Source: Nitratireductor sp. (lineage in GTDB: Bacteria; Pseudomonadota; Alphaproteobacteria; Rhizobiales; Rhizobiaceae). Taken from it: a DNA stretch of 11,020 bases. The translations under genes and the position numbers were made by a program. The DNA lies in NCBI GenBank assembly GCA_020441735.1, contig JAGRLQ010000028.1, forward strand, positions 1 through 11,020. Reading direction: 5' to 3'. Positions 5,438 through 11,020 of the stretch are shown piece by piece; within the stretch, counting starts at the first letter, position 1, and each line of letters begins with the position of its first letter. The notes under the pieces are model-generated. The model made no database searches. It was not told where the DNA came from and worked only from the letters and a program-made list of their open reading frames with translations.

Positions 5438-6181
5438 TCAGATGCGGATCAACCGGGAAACCAGCTCGTTCCGGCTGCAGCAGTCGAGCTTTTCCTTTAC
5501 CCGGGCATAGTGGGTATATGCCGTGTTGACAGAAATACCGGTCCGCTGTGCATAGCCGGGAAGCCGTTCGCCGGCAGCCACGGCTCGCGCAAGACGCCTC
5601 TCGGCAGGCGTTAGCGAAAGCGCGGCCAATTGCTTGTCCAAGTGATCTGGGTCCAGTTCCAGAGCCCGATTGCGCCAGAAGACACTCAGCGCCCGATCGA
5701 AATGGGATGCCAGCAGGGACATGAACTCTATCCCGGCATGATTTGCACCCCTGACTGCTCCGCCAAACTGAATGGCTATGGCGCCTTTCACACGCTGGTC
5801 AAAGAGCGATGAATCCACCGATACGAAATAGCGCAGGCCCTGGGGCTGCAGAAAATCGGCATAAAACGGATCGCGATCCATCTCTGTCTCGCTCAGGAAG
5901 CGGTGATCGAACGCAATGCGCTCCCTGGTTGTCTTGAGATGCATGACCCTGGGGTTAAGGTGGGCAAAATCTTCCACATAGACCGGCATCAGGGATTGAT
6001 CGAGACGTGTTGTTTCACTGTAGAGATGCGCGCTATCTATCACGTCATGATATTCGAGCGTTGCCGCCCTTGCACCGGTCAAATCACAGAGCCGGTTTAG
6101 CGCGTCGCTCCACGGGCGCTCGCCATGGGCAGCGCCGTAAAGCCGGTCGATCAGTTCGACGACGTCCCGGATATCGGACAA
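5438..6181 (-). CDS. LuxR-family transcriptional regulator
   Basis: The C-terminal 62 residues, from AALSLTPAERRLARAVAAGE through GISVNTAYTHYARVKEKLDC to the end, are a LuxR/GerE-type helix-turn-helix. The upstream 180 or so residues look like a PAS/GAF-type sensory region without recognisable ligand residues. It is not an obvious acyl-homoserine-lactone receptor: the W/Y/D signature is not clear and no luxI is nearby. The start is uncertain. The longest frame begins at an ATG (6265) only 18 bp from the divergent lipoprotein ATG and lacks a Shine-Dalgarno. A TTG at 6181 is preceded by AGGGAG with a 6-nt gap and begins the more protein-like LSDIRDVVELIDRLYG, so I use it (247 rather than 275 residues). 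The target is unknown; the adjacent lipoprotein gene is a candidate. Confidence 0.82.
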   Translation of the reverse strand: MSDIRDVVELIDRLYGAAHGERPWSDALNRLCDLTGARAATLEYHDVIDSAHLYSETTRLDQSLMPVYVEDFAHLNPRVMHLKTTRERIAFDHRFLSETEMDRDPFYADFLQPQGLRYFVSVDSSLFDQRVKGAIAIQFGGAVRGANHAGIEFMSLLASHFDRALSVFWRNRALELDPDHLDKQLAALSLTPAERRLARAVAAGERLPGYAQRTGISVNTAYTHYARVKEKLDCCSRNELVSRLIRI

Positions 6182-6283
6182 ATGCTTCTCCCTGCCCCAC
6201 ACAACCTTATCACCAAAACTGATGATGCCAAATTCCGGCTGATGGGCTTGAACTCGATTATCCATCCAAACCGGGGAGGCGCC

Positions 6284-6580
6284 ATGACGCAGATTTGTAA
6301 ATATGCGCTGATTGCGAGCCTGGGCGCAGCCCTGCTGGCGGGATGCCAGAGCAGTTGGGGAACCCGCTACAAATATCTCGACGAAACCTATGTGCTAACC
6401 TATGCCGATGGCACCGGAGAGGACCAAAGAGGCTACGAGGTGGGCGTCTTCCGAGATGGAAAATACACCAGCATCGAGCATACCAAAGACGCACCAGGTC
6501 GGATCTGGCGTGATGTGGAGACCCTAGGTGTCGAGCAGAAACCGCTGGTTATTGATACCGACAAAGGCGGCCGGGATTAG
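6284..6580 (+). CDS. Small lipoprotein of unknown function
   Basis: The 98-residue product has a type II signal peptide with lipobox LAGC, so Cys21 should be lipidated after cleavage. The basic N-region is short (MTQICKY) and residues 8-19 form the hydrophobic core. The mature part of about 78 residues is polar and Tyr/Asp/Gly-rich (YKYLDETYVLTYADGTG), without a family I recognise. It is probably attached to the outer or inner membrane. The ATG at 6284 is preceded by GGGGAGG at 6273-6279; an in-frame ATG further upstream would remove the signal peptide from the N-terminus and run through the regulator's promoter. It is divergent from the LuxR-type gene and alone in its transcription unit. Confidence 0.8.
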   Translation: MTQICKYALIASLGAALLAGCQSSWGTRYKYLDETYVLTYADGTGEDQRGYEVGVFRDGKYTSIEHTKDAPGRIWRDVETLGVEQKPLVIDTDKGGRD

Positions 6581-6595
6581 GCCTCGAACCGAAGC

Positions 6596-6619
6596 AAAAC
6601 GCCCCGGAGAAACCGGGGC
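6596..6619 (-). terminator. Intrinsic terminator for bioY (minus strand)
   Basis: GCCCCGG (6601-6607) and CCGGGGC (6613-6619) form a perfect 7-bp GC stem with a 5-nt loop. On the minus strand it is followed by G and four T (6600-6596), giving an intrinsic terminator about 90 nt after the bioY stop. On the plus strand no T-tract follows, but the hairpin could also help end the lipoprotein transcript. Confidence 0.65.
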
Positions 6620-6711
6620 GCGTTGAAGCCGGGAAGTCGCAGGCTGACGTCGCCTCTTCAGCGCGCCTGTTCAGGCGTTCTGGCTCCGCCCGCTGCCGAG
6701 CGCAACGACCC

Positions 6712-7308
6712 TCAGCCTTTCCTGGCGAACAGGCCCCATACAGCGGGAACGATCGCCGCTGCAATTGCCAGCTTGATCACATCGGTCACGATGAAGGGGC
6801 CGACGCCCCAGGCCACGATCTTGTCACTGCCGAAAAGATAACCCATCCACAGCGCACCCAGCGTCAGCATGATCGCCTCGCCGGCCAGCATCGCCGAGCC
6901 AAGTTTCAACGGGTTCTTGTCCCAGCCATGGTCGGCGGCAAGGCCGGTAAGCCACGCCATTACTGCGAAACCGGCAAGATAGCCACCGGTTGGACCGGCC
7001 ATATAGGCAAGGCCGAGACCCTGCTCAGGCGTGCCGGTAAATACCGGCATGCCGAGAGCGCCGGTTGCCAGATAGGCTGCCAGCGTGGCAAGCGCCAGCC
7101 GGCTGCCATAGGCGGCAGAAAGGGTGAAGATTGCCAGCGTCTGCAGGGTGACCGGGGTTGGATTGGGCCACAGCGGAACTTTCAGCTTCGAGGAGATGGC
7201 AATCAGCGCCACGCCGAAGGCAATCAGAAGGCCATAGTGAAGCACGCGCACCGACGAGGATTGAACAAGCCGGGGGGCAAGGGCCATGCTGGCGGAAGAC
7301 GTGGACAT
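6712..7308 (-). CDS. bioY: Biotin transporter S-component BioY
   Basis: This hydrophobic 198-residue protein has about six membrane segments and the BioY signature regions. KLKVPLWPNPTPVTLQTLAI and GLAYMAGPTGGYLAGFAVMAWL are highly characteristic of the family. It binds and imports biotin across the inner membrane, normally as the substrate-binding part of an ECF transporter. No bioM or bioN is in the window, so it is either a solitary BioY, which can function alone in some bacteria, or uses an energising module encoded elsewhere. I chose the ATG at 7308 because GGAA lies 8 nt upstream; a TTG at 7326 has no Shine-Dalgarno. Two 5-2-5 dyads lie upstream as possible operators. I do not see the alphaproteobacterial BioR box TTATCTATAA. 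Confidence 0.93.
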   Translation of the reverse strand: MSTSSASMALAPRLVQSSSVRVLHYGLLIAFGVALIAISSKLKVPLWPNPTPVTLQTLAIFTLSAAYGSRLALATLAAYLATGALGMPVFTGTPEQGLGLAYMAGPTGGYLAGFAVMAWLTGLAADHGWDKNPLKLGSAMLAGEAIMLTLGALWMGYLFGSDKIVAWGVGPFIVTDVIKLAIAAAIVPAVWGLFARKG

Positions 7309-7330
7309 GTTGAAGGTTCCAATCAAGTAG

Positions 7331-7358
7331 TTGCAGATGCAAGTGTATCGCGAGCGAT
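7331..7358. promoter_or_regulatory. Two adjacent 5-2-5 dyads in the bioY / MBL divergent spacer
   Basis: TTGCA-GA-TGCAA (7331-7342) and ATCGC-GA-GCGAT (7347-7358) are both perfect 12-bp dyads with the same GA centre, 16 bp apart centre to centre. They lie 22-50 bp upstream of the bioY start on its side of the divergent spacer, where a repressor would act. No regulator for them can be named. Confidence 0.4.
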
Positions 7359-7466
7359 TCCCGTATGCTGCCGCAGCAGCTTCAGCATGTTTCTAGCGGC
7401 ATTGCCGTTTGCCAATCAAGCGAAACCGTGCTTTTTCCGGTGAAAACCGATTGTGCGTATCATCCC

Positions 7467-8378
7467 ATGTCCTCGCTGCCTTTCCGAGCCGAATTTGAAC
7501 CCCGTTACGGGGAATCCGTGCCGGTGGATGAAAACATCCAGCGCATAACCGTACCCAACAGGGGGCCATTCACCTTCCACGGCACCAATACCTACCTCGT
7601 TGGCGGCAAGGAGGTAATGGTCATCGACCCGGGTCCGGATGAGGATAACGGTCACTACGACGCGATTGTGAAAGCCGTCCGCGGCAGGACCGTGAGCCAT
7701 GTCATCGTAACCCACACCCACATGGATCACTCGCCACTTGCCCGCAGGCTGGCGCGTGAAACCGGCGCGCCGCTTTACGGTGAAGGTCCACACCGCCCTG
7801 CCCGCGACCTCCACCTTGGCGAGATCAATGCACTCGATGCTTCCGGCGACAAGGAATTCGAGCCGGAAGTCACGCTTTCCCATGGCGATGTGATTGAAGG
7901 CGACGGCTTTGCACTGGAGGCGGTCTTCACGCCAGGCCATACCGTCAACCACATGGCGTTTGCGCTCAAGGACAGCCCGTATCTCTTTTCCGGCGATCAC
8001 GTCATGGCCTGGGCGACGTCGATCGTTGCACCGCCGGACGGCAATATGGTGCAATACATGCAATCGCTGGAAACGCTGCTGGCGCTGCCGCAAACGGTGT
8101 ATTTGCCGGGCCATGGCGGGCGGCTGAACCGTGCGCATGAGTTTGTCCGTGGCTTACGCGCCCACCGGCGGATGCGGGAGACTGCGGTGCTGCATCGTAT
8201 CCGGGCGGGTGATGAGACCATTCCGGAGATGGTAGCCGTGATCTACAAGGAAACCGACAAGCGGCTGCATGGTGCCGCGGGGCTTTCGGTGTTCGCCCAT
8301 ATCGAGGATTTGCTGCATCAGGGGCGCGTCATATGCGATGCCACCCCTTCCCTCACGGCGCGATACTATCCTGCCTGA
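7467..8378 (+). CDS. MBL-fold metallo-hydrolase (LACTB2-like)
   Basis: The 303-residue protein has a metallo-beta-lactamase fold and binds two metal ions, probably zinc. The ligands are all present: THTHMDH gives His83, His85, Asp87 and His88; TPGHT gives His158; SGDH gives Asp177; LPGHGG gives His216. The C-terminal 70 or so residues (RMRETAVLHRIRAGDETIPEMV and onward) form the winged-helix tail found in LACTB2-like and related hydrolases. That suggests a hydrolase or nuclease acting on thioester, lactone or nucleic-acid substrates rather than antibiotics. No signal peptide is seen. The ATG at 7467 begins the conserved region (MSSLPFRAEFEPRYG). An upstream in-frame ATG at 7365 would add 34 residues unlike the family. 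No strong Shine-Dalgarno is visible at either start, so the start is less certain than the product. Confidence 0.88.
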   Translation: MSSLPFRAEFEPRYGESVPVDENIQRITVPNRGPFTFHGTNTYLVGGKEVMVIDPGPDEDNGHYDAIVKAVRGRTVSHVIVTHTHMDHSPLARRLARETGAPLYGEGPHRPARDLHLGEINALDASGDKEFEPEVTLSHGDVIEGDGFALEAVFTPGHTVNHMAFALKDSPYLFSGDHVMAWATSIVAPPDGNMVQYMQSLETLLALPQTVYLPGHGGRLNRAHEFVRGLRAHRRMRETAVLHRIRAGDETIPEMVAVIYKETDKRLHGAAGLSVFAHIEDLLHQGRVICDATPSLTARYYPA

Positions 8379-8427
8379 CGCCTCAATTCGCTATTCCGTT
8401 GCGTCAGCGATCCTCACGCAAGCGTGA
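8375..8427. repeat. Overlapping, mutually exclusive inverted repeats downstream of the MBL gene
   Basis: Three stems share bases. CTGACGC (8375-8381, over the MBL stop codon) pairs with GCGTCAG (8401-8407). TTGCGT (8399-8404) pairs with ACGCAA (8416-8421). TCACGC (8414-8419) pairs with GCGTGA (8422-8427). All are perfect, but they cannot all form at once. None has a T-tract, so none is a classic terminator. The set may be an RNA switch, an operator, or chance. Confidence 0.4.
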
Positions 8428-8511
8428 AGGCTGCAGTCTTGATCGTGCCTCGTTTCGCGCCAGACTATCTTCATCAGCGCTTTTTCCGCGCTCTTGCAAG
8501 AGGAACCCATC

Positions 8512-9072
8512 ATGAAACGCATTTCCAAAGGCCTGGCCGCTGCCGTTTTGACGGCAACACTAACTCTACCCGCGACCGGCTTCGCCGCAGGTGGCGGAAG
8601 CGGAGGCGGTAGTGACACCCCGACCTGCAGCAATGGAAAGGTCTACGACAAGGCGACGAAAAAGTGTGTTTCCAAGAGTAGTCTCAACGATCAGGAGAGC
8701 ATCTTCGAAGCCGGACGCGCCCTTGCTTATGCCGGTGAATACGGTGAAGCAATCGACCTGCTGTCGCGAGCACCGGACCAGCAGGACGAGCGCGTGCTCA
8801 ACATGCTGGGCTACTCCCACCGCAAGCTTGGCATGATCGACACGGGCATTGCGTACTACAAACATTCCATCGCGGTTGCGCCGAAATATGCTCTGGTGCG
8901 GGAATATTACGGTGAAGCGCTGCTGCAAAAGGGCGATCTTGCCGGTGCACACAACCAGCTCCAGGCAATCCGCAATATCTGTGAGGGTGAAGACTGCGAG
9001 TCCTACCAGATGCTGCTGGCGGCGATTGAAAGCCATGGCGGCGGGAAAGTCCCGCCACGGCGGATCTGGTAG
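8512..9072 (+). CDS. Exported TPR-repeat protein with Cys-pair motif
   Basis: The 186-residue protein starts with a Sec signal peptide (MKRISKG, then hydrophobic to ATGFA, likely cleaved near residue 25). A Gly/Ser linker follows, then a short motif TCSNGKVYDKATKKCV with Cys39 and Cys52. From about residue 62 to 155 helical pairs fit two to three tetratricopeptide repeats (EAGRALAYAGEYGEAIDLL; MLGYSHRKLGMIDTGIAYY; EYYGEALLQKGDLAGAHNQL). A second Cys pair, Cys157 and Cys162, lies after them. All four Cys would be periplasmic and could form disulfides. TPRs mediate protein-protein contacts; the partner is unknown. The ATG at 8512 has AGAGGA 6 nt upstream; the nearby in-frame TTG has no such site. 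The gene stands alone and converges on the DUF1499 gene. Confidence 0.85.
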   Translation: MKRISKGLAAAVLTATLTLPATGFAAGGGSGGGSDTPTCSNGKVYDKATKKCVSKSSLNDQESIFEAGRALAYAGEYGEAIDLLSRAPDQQDERVLNMLGYSHRKLGMIDTGIAYYKHSIAVAPKYALVREYYGEALLQKGDLAGAHNQLQAIRNICEGEDCESYQMLLAAIESHGGGKVPPRRIW

Positions 9073-9120
9073 CAGCACAGCTATCGGTGCCGAACAATAC
9101 CCTGAAAAATCGATCCGGGT

Positions 9121-10044
9121 TCAGTGCTCGCCGGCAAGTCCGGCGAGCAACGTATCCAGCTCCTCCAGAAAGTCGGTAATATTGCCGGCGTTCGAACCGA
9201 AGTCATGCGGCCCCCAACCGCTCGCCGCCCGCATGTCTACAAGGGTCGAACCGTTCTCGTCGCGCAGGCGGATCGACAGTCGCGAGGGCAGTTTCAAAAT
9301 CAGCGAGCGTGCCTCGACCTCGATCAGCATATCTGCAACACGATCGCTGCCTTCGCCATTGTCCTGGAGTTGAAGCACTTCCTCCTCATCCCCCGCCAAT
9401 TCTTCATTGGCTGCCGGTTCCTCACCACCAGCCGCTTCGTCATTGGCGGATTGTTCCCCGGTGCTCTCGCTGGAAGCGGCAGCCGCAGTCACTTGCGGAA
9501 GGTTTGCGCCGGCAGTCTGCTGCCAGCCCCAATTGCCGAGAATTTCCAGTACGCTGGACAACACTCTTTCCGGCGGCGCCTCATATCGCCTGCCTACCAG
9601 CTGCGGATAGCTGGCGACGATCTTGCGGGCAAAAAAGTCATCATACACCGGCGCGGTTGCTGGCGATAACGCTCCGCCGACCGCAAAGGGCGGCGGGTCG
9701 AAAACATCTGTTGCAACATCGTTCAGCCTCGGATGTTCGACGGCATTGAGAAACTGGATGCCGAACGGTGCCAGCAGAACAATTCCGATCACGATACCGT
9801 TCACGGTAGCCCTGCCGCCCTTGTAGCCCTTGTCCCATAGGTCGAGCACCGCCCGCATTCCGAAAATCAGCGAAGCAATGATCATGGCAATGGCAACTGC
9901 CAGTAGCCAGAAGGATTGCTCGATGGTGATGGCACTGCTGCGGCGAAGCAGGATCGTCAGCAGCAGGAAGGGAACCGTAATCACGGCAAGGCGCAGGCAC
10001 CATTTGGCCGCATCCGATTCCTGTCTTTCGTAGAATCCTGCCAT
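9121..10044 (-). CDS. DUF1499-domain membrane protein with acidic insert
   Basis: From the chosen start the protein has 307 residues. Three predicted membrane segments lie at about 16-33, 44-69 and 78-99. They are followed by a soluble DUF1499 domain that begins near LNDVATDVFDPPPF (about 107-120) and ends with VDMRAASGWGPHDFGSNAGNI. Inside that domain, about residues 187-234, sits an acidic low-complexity stretch rich in Glu, Ala, Asn and Ser, which looks like a disordered loop. The function of DUF1499 is unknown. The frame is open further upstream to 10281, but the ATG at 10044 has AGGA with a 6-nt gap, begins the family-like MAGFYERQESDAAKW, and avoids overlap with the divergent gene at 10219. 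The ATG at 10062 has GGGA directly against it, too close for translation. Confidence 0.8.
   Translation of the reverse strand: MAGFYERQESDAAKWCLRLAVITVPFLLLTILLRRSSAITIEQSFWLLAVAIAMIIASLIFGMRAVLDLWDKGYKGGRATVNGIVIGIVLLAPFGIQFLNAVEHPRLNDVATDVFDPPPFAVGGALSPATAPVYDDFFARKIVASYPQLVGRRYEAPPERVLSSVLEILGNWGWQQTAGANLPQVTAAAASSESTGEQSANDEAAGGEEPAANEELAGDEEEVLQLQDNGEGSDRVADMLIEVEARSLILKLPSRLSIRLRDENGSTLVDMRAASGWGPHDFGSNAGNITDFLEELDTLLAGLAGEH
9125..9149. other. Strong hairpin at the convergent TPR / DUF1499 junction
   Basis: TGCTCGCCGG (9125-9134) and CCGGCGAGCA (9140-9149) form a perfect 10-bp stem with a 5-nt loop. It covers the last codons of the DUF1499 gene, ending one base before its TGA, and lies about 53 nt after the TPR gene stop. 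Neither strand has a T-tract after it. It may still slow or process both transcripts. Confidence 0.5.
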
Positions 10045-10218
10045 GTCTGGTCCTGGGTTCATTCCCGTTTGACAATGAACCAGCGATATACACGCCGCCA
10101 ACACGGCATTCAACGCATGTTGCAGAATGACGGCAAACTTGAAGACCCTGCCTTTTTCCGACCGCAAAATTGCCTTGCGGACCATGAAAGCTGTCCACCA
10201 AAAGACAGGGAGCGAAAC
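10045..10218. other. Divergent spacer between DUF1499 gene and hypothetical gene
   Basis: The 174-bp spacer should carry both promoters. A perfect TTGACA occurs at 10069-10074 and TATACA at 10087-10092, but they are only 12 bp apart, too close for a sigma-70 pair. No other convincing promoter or operator is seen. In the minus direction the spacer is open in the DUF1499 frame and would encode a hydrophobic peptide. Confidence 0.4.
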
Positions 10219-10680
10219 ATGGAAATACAACCCAGCAAGCAGTCCGGCCACCCCGGTTCCCATGAGTACTCTGGAGAACATTCCGAGCGTAGCGCTGCGA
10301 TCGTTCTGCAGACCGGACGCGAAGTCTCCGGCAGGCCGTTGCGTGGCACCAAGGCAGTCTCGCTGGAACGGGCACTGGCCGATGCCCTTCTGGATGACGG
10401 CGAACAGGAGTTTGACTGTATGCTGCTGTTTGAGTTTCCGGTGGCCATGCTTGAAAGCTCATCCGGGGAAGACGGCAAACGCGCGGCTGCCTGCCTGTGC
10501 CAGTTTTCAGGTGCCGCACGGCTGATCTTCATCACCACCAGCAAGGACGGGCATTCCGTGCGGCTTTTCAGCGAAGACGAGGTTTCGTGTGAACTGGCTG
10601 AATTGAGCTGGTCCTATGCCCGCATCCTATCCTTCATGCCAGGTACGCTTGCCCGCCAGCAGCACTCAACGATCAACTGA
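10219..10680 (+). CDS. Hypothetical protein
   Basis: I do not recognise this 153-residue protein. The N-terminal 35 or so residues are polar and Ser/His/Glu-rich and look disordered. The rest appears folded, with alternating strands and helices (AVSLERALADALLDDGEQEF, CMLLFEFPVAML, ARLIFITTSKDGHSVRLF). It has no signal peptide and no membrane segment, and is probably cytoplasmic. The ATG at 10219 has a good AGGGAG Shine-Dalgarno with a 6-nt gap, which supports a real gene. It is divergent from the DUF1499 gene (174-bp spacer). Its stop overlaps the stop of ppdK by 8 bp in convergent orientation. Confidence 0.65.
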   Translation: MEIQPSKQSGHPGSHEYSGEHSERSAAIVLQTGREVSGRPLRGTKAVSLERALADALLDDGEQEFDCMLLFEFPVAMLESSSGEDGKRAAACLCQFSGAARLIFITTSKDGHSVRLFSEDEVSCELAELSWSYARILSFMPGTLARQQHSTIN

Positions 10681-11020
10681 CTTTGATTGTCTTGCCGCCG
10701 TTGTGCTGGATGGCAGCCTGCGCGGCTGCCAACCGGGCAATCGGCACGCGGAAGGGAGAGCAGGAAACATAGTCGAGCCCGATGCTCTCGCAAAAGTGGA
10801 TGGAGGTCGGGTCGCCACCATGCTCACCACAGATCCCGAGCTTCAATTCACTGCGGGTTTCGCGCCCGCGTTCGGTGGCGATGCGCATCAGATCTCCCAC
10901 CCCTTCCAGATCCAGTGAAATAAACGGGTCGCGGTCGACGACGCCCTGCGCCTCGTAGGTCGGCACGAACTGGGTCGCGTCGTCGCGTGAAATGCCGAAC
11001 GTCGTCTGGGTCAGGTCGTT
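10673..11020 (-). CDS. ppdK: Pyruvate phosphate dikinase, C-terminal end (partial)
   Basis: The last 115 residues are present; the frame is open to the right edge. NDLTQTTFGISRDDA, LKLGICGEHGGDPTSIHFCE and IGLDYVSCSPFRVPIARLAA are hallmark segments of the C-terminal PEP/pyruvate-binding TIM barrel of pyruvate phosphate dikinase. The Cys in CGEHGG is the conserved catalytic acid of the PEP-utilising family. The enzyme interconverts pyruvate + ATP + Pi and PEP + AMP + PPi in the cytoplasm, linking glycolysis and gluconeogenesis. The tail after AAAQAAIQ, HNGGKTIKVS, seems somewhat extended and is basic. The N-terminal nucleotide-binding and swivelling His domains are outside the window. The gene ends by overlapping the hypothetical gene by 8 bp. 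Confidence 0.95.
   Translation of the reverse strand, partial: NDLTQTTFGISRDDATQFVPTYEAQGVVDRDPFISLDLEGVGDLMRIATERGRETRSELKLGICGEHGGDPTSIHFCESIGLDYVSCSPFRVPIARLAAAQAAIQHNGGKTIKVS

Noticed and set aside
5431..5445. GCATC / GATGC hairpin between the VWA and LuxR genes as terminator
   Set aside because: Only a 5-bp stem, no T-tract on either strand, and it overlaps the LuxR stop codon.
7365..7466. Upstream ATG at 7365 as the MBL gene start
   Set aside because: The added 34 residues do not resemble the family and would cover the divergent bioY promoter region; no ribosome site supports it.
7416..8138. Minus-strand open frame of 240 codons opposite the MBL hydrolase
   Set aside because: The plus strand encodes all expected metal ligands; the antisense product has no domain.
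10069..10092. TTGACA and TATACA as a promoter
   Set aside because: The boxes are only 12 bp apart, well short of the 16-18 bp needed.

Overview
The window looks like chromosomal DNA from an alphaproteobacterium, most likely of the order Hyphomicrobiales (Rhizobiales). Evidence: GC-rich coding DNA, a SAM-II riboswitch in front of a MetA-family gene, a Sinorhizobium-type PPK2, a BioY biotin transporter component, a DUF1499 membrane protein and an alphaproteobacterial-looking pyruvate phosphate dikinase tail. The genus cannot be read from the sequence. There is no rRNA, tRNA, CRISPR array, transposase or integrase, and no gene-free stretch longer than about 240 bases.

Left part (1-3504). The 3' end of a MoxR-type AAA+ ATPase converges on a patatin-like (RssA-type) phospholipase on the minus strand. 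A 186-bp divergent spacer separates the phospholipase from a polyphosphate kinase 2 gene. The 239-bp spacer after ppk2 is dense with regulation. It holds a possible promoter overlapped by a perfect 9-bp inverted repeat, a SAM-II riboswitch with an extra hairpin in its loop, a small hairpin, and a strong intrinsic terminator ahead of metA. MetA has Glu at position 111, which predicts acetyl-CoA rather than succinyl-CoA as donor.

Middle (3502-5418). A compact phd-doc toxin-antitoxin cassette sits between metA and a CoxE-like VWA protein. Its promoter lies inside an array of eight degenerate 9-bp units arranged as 27-bp super-repeats. The array starts on the metA stop codon and is very probably the autoregulatory operator. 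MoxR ATPases and VWA proteins normally work as pairs, but here they are 3.9 kb apart with the intervening genes between them.

Right part (5438-11020). A LuxR-type regulator (minus, probable TTG start) diverges from a small lipoprotein. bioY (minus) diverges from a metallo-beta-lactamase-fold hydrolase, with two matching 5-2-5 dyads in the gap. A secreted TPR protein follows, then a convergent DUF1499 membrane protein with an acidic low-complexity insert, a small unrecognised gene, and the 3' end of ppdK on the minus strand.

Most genes here are ordinary housekeeping or accessory chromosomal genes without one shared pathway. The sequence-level novelty is in the regulatory DNA around metA and phd-doc.
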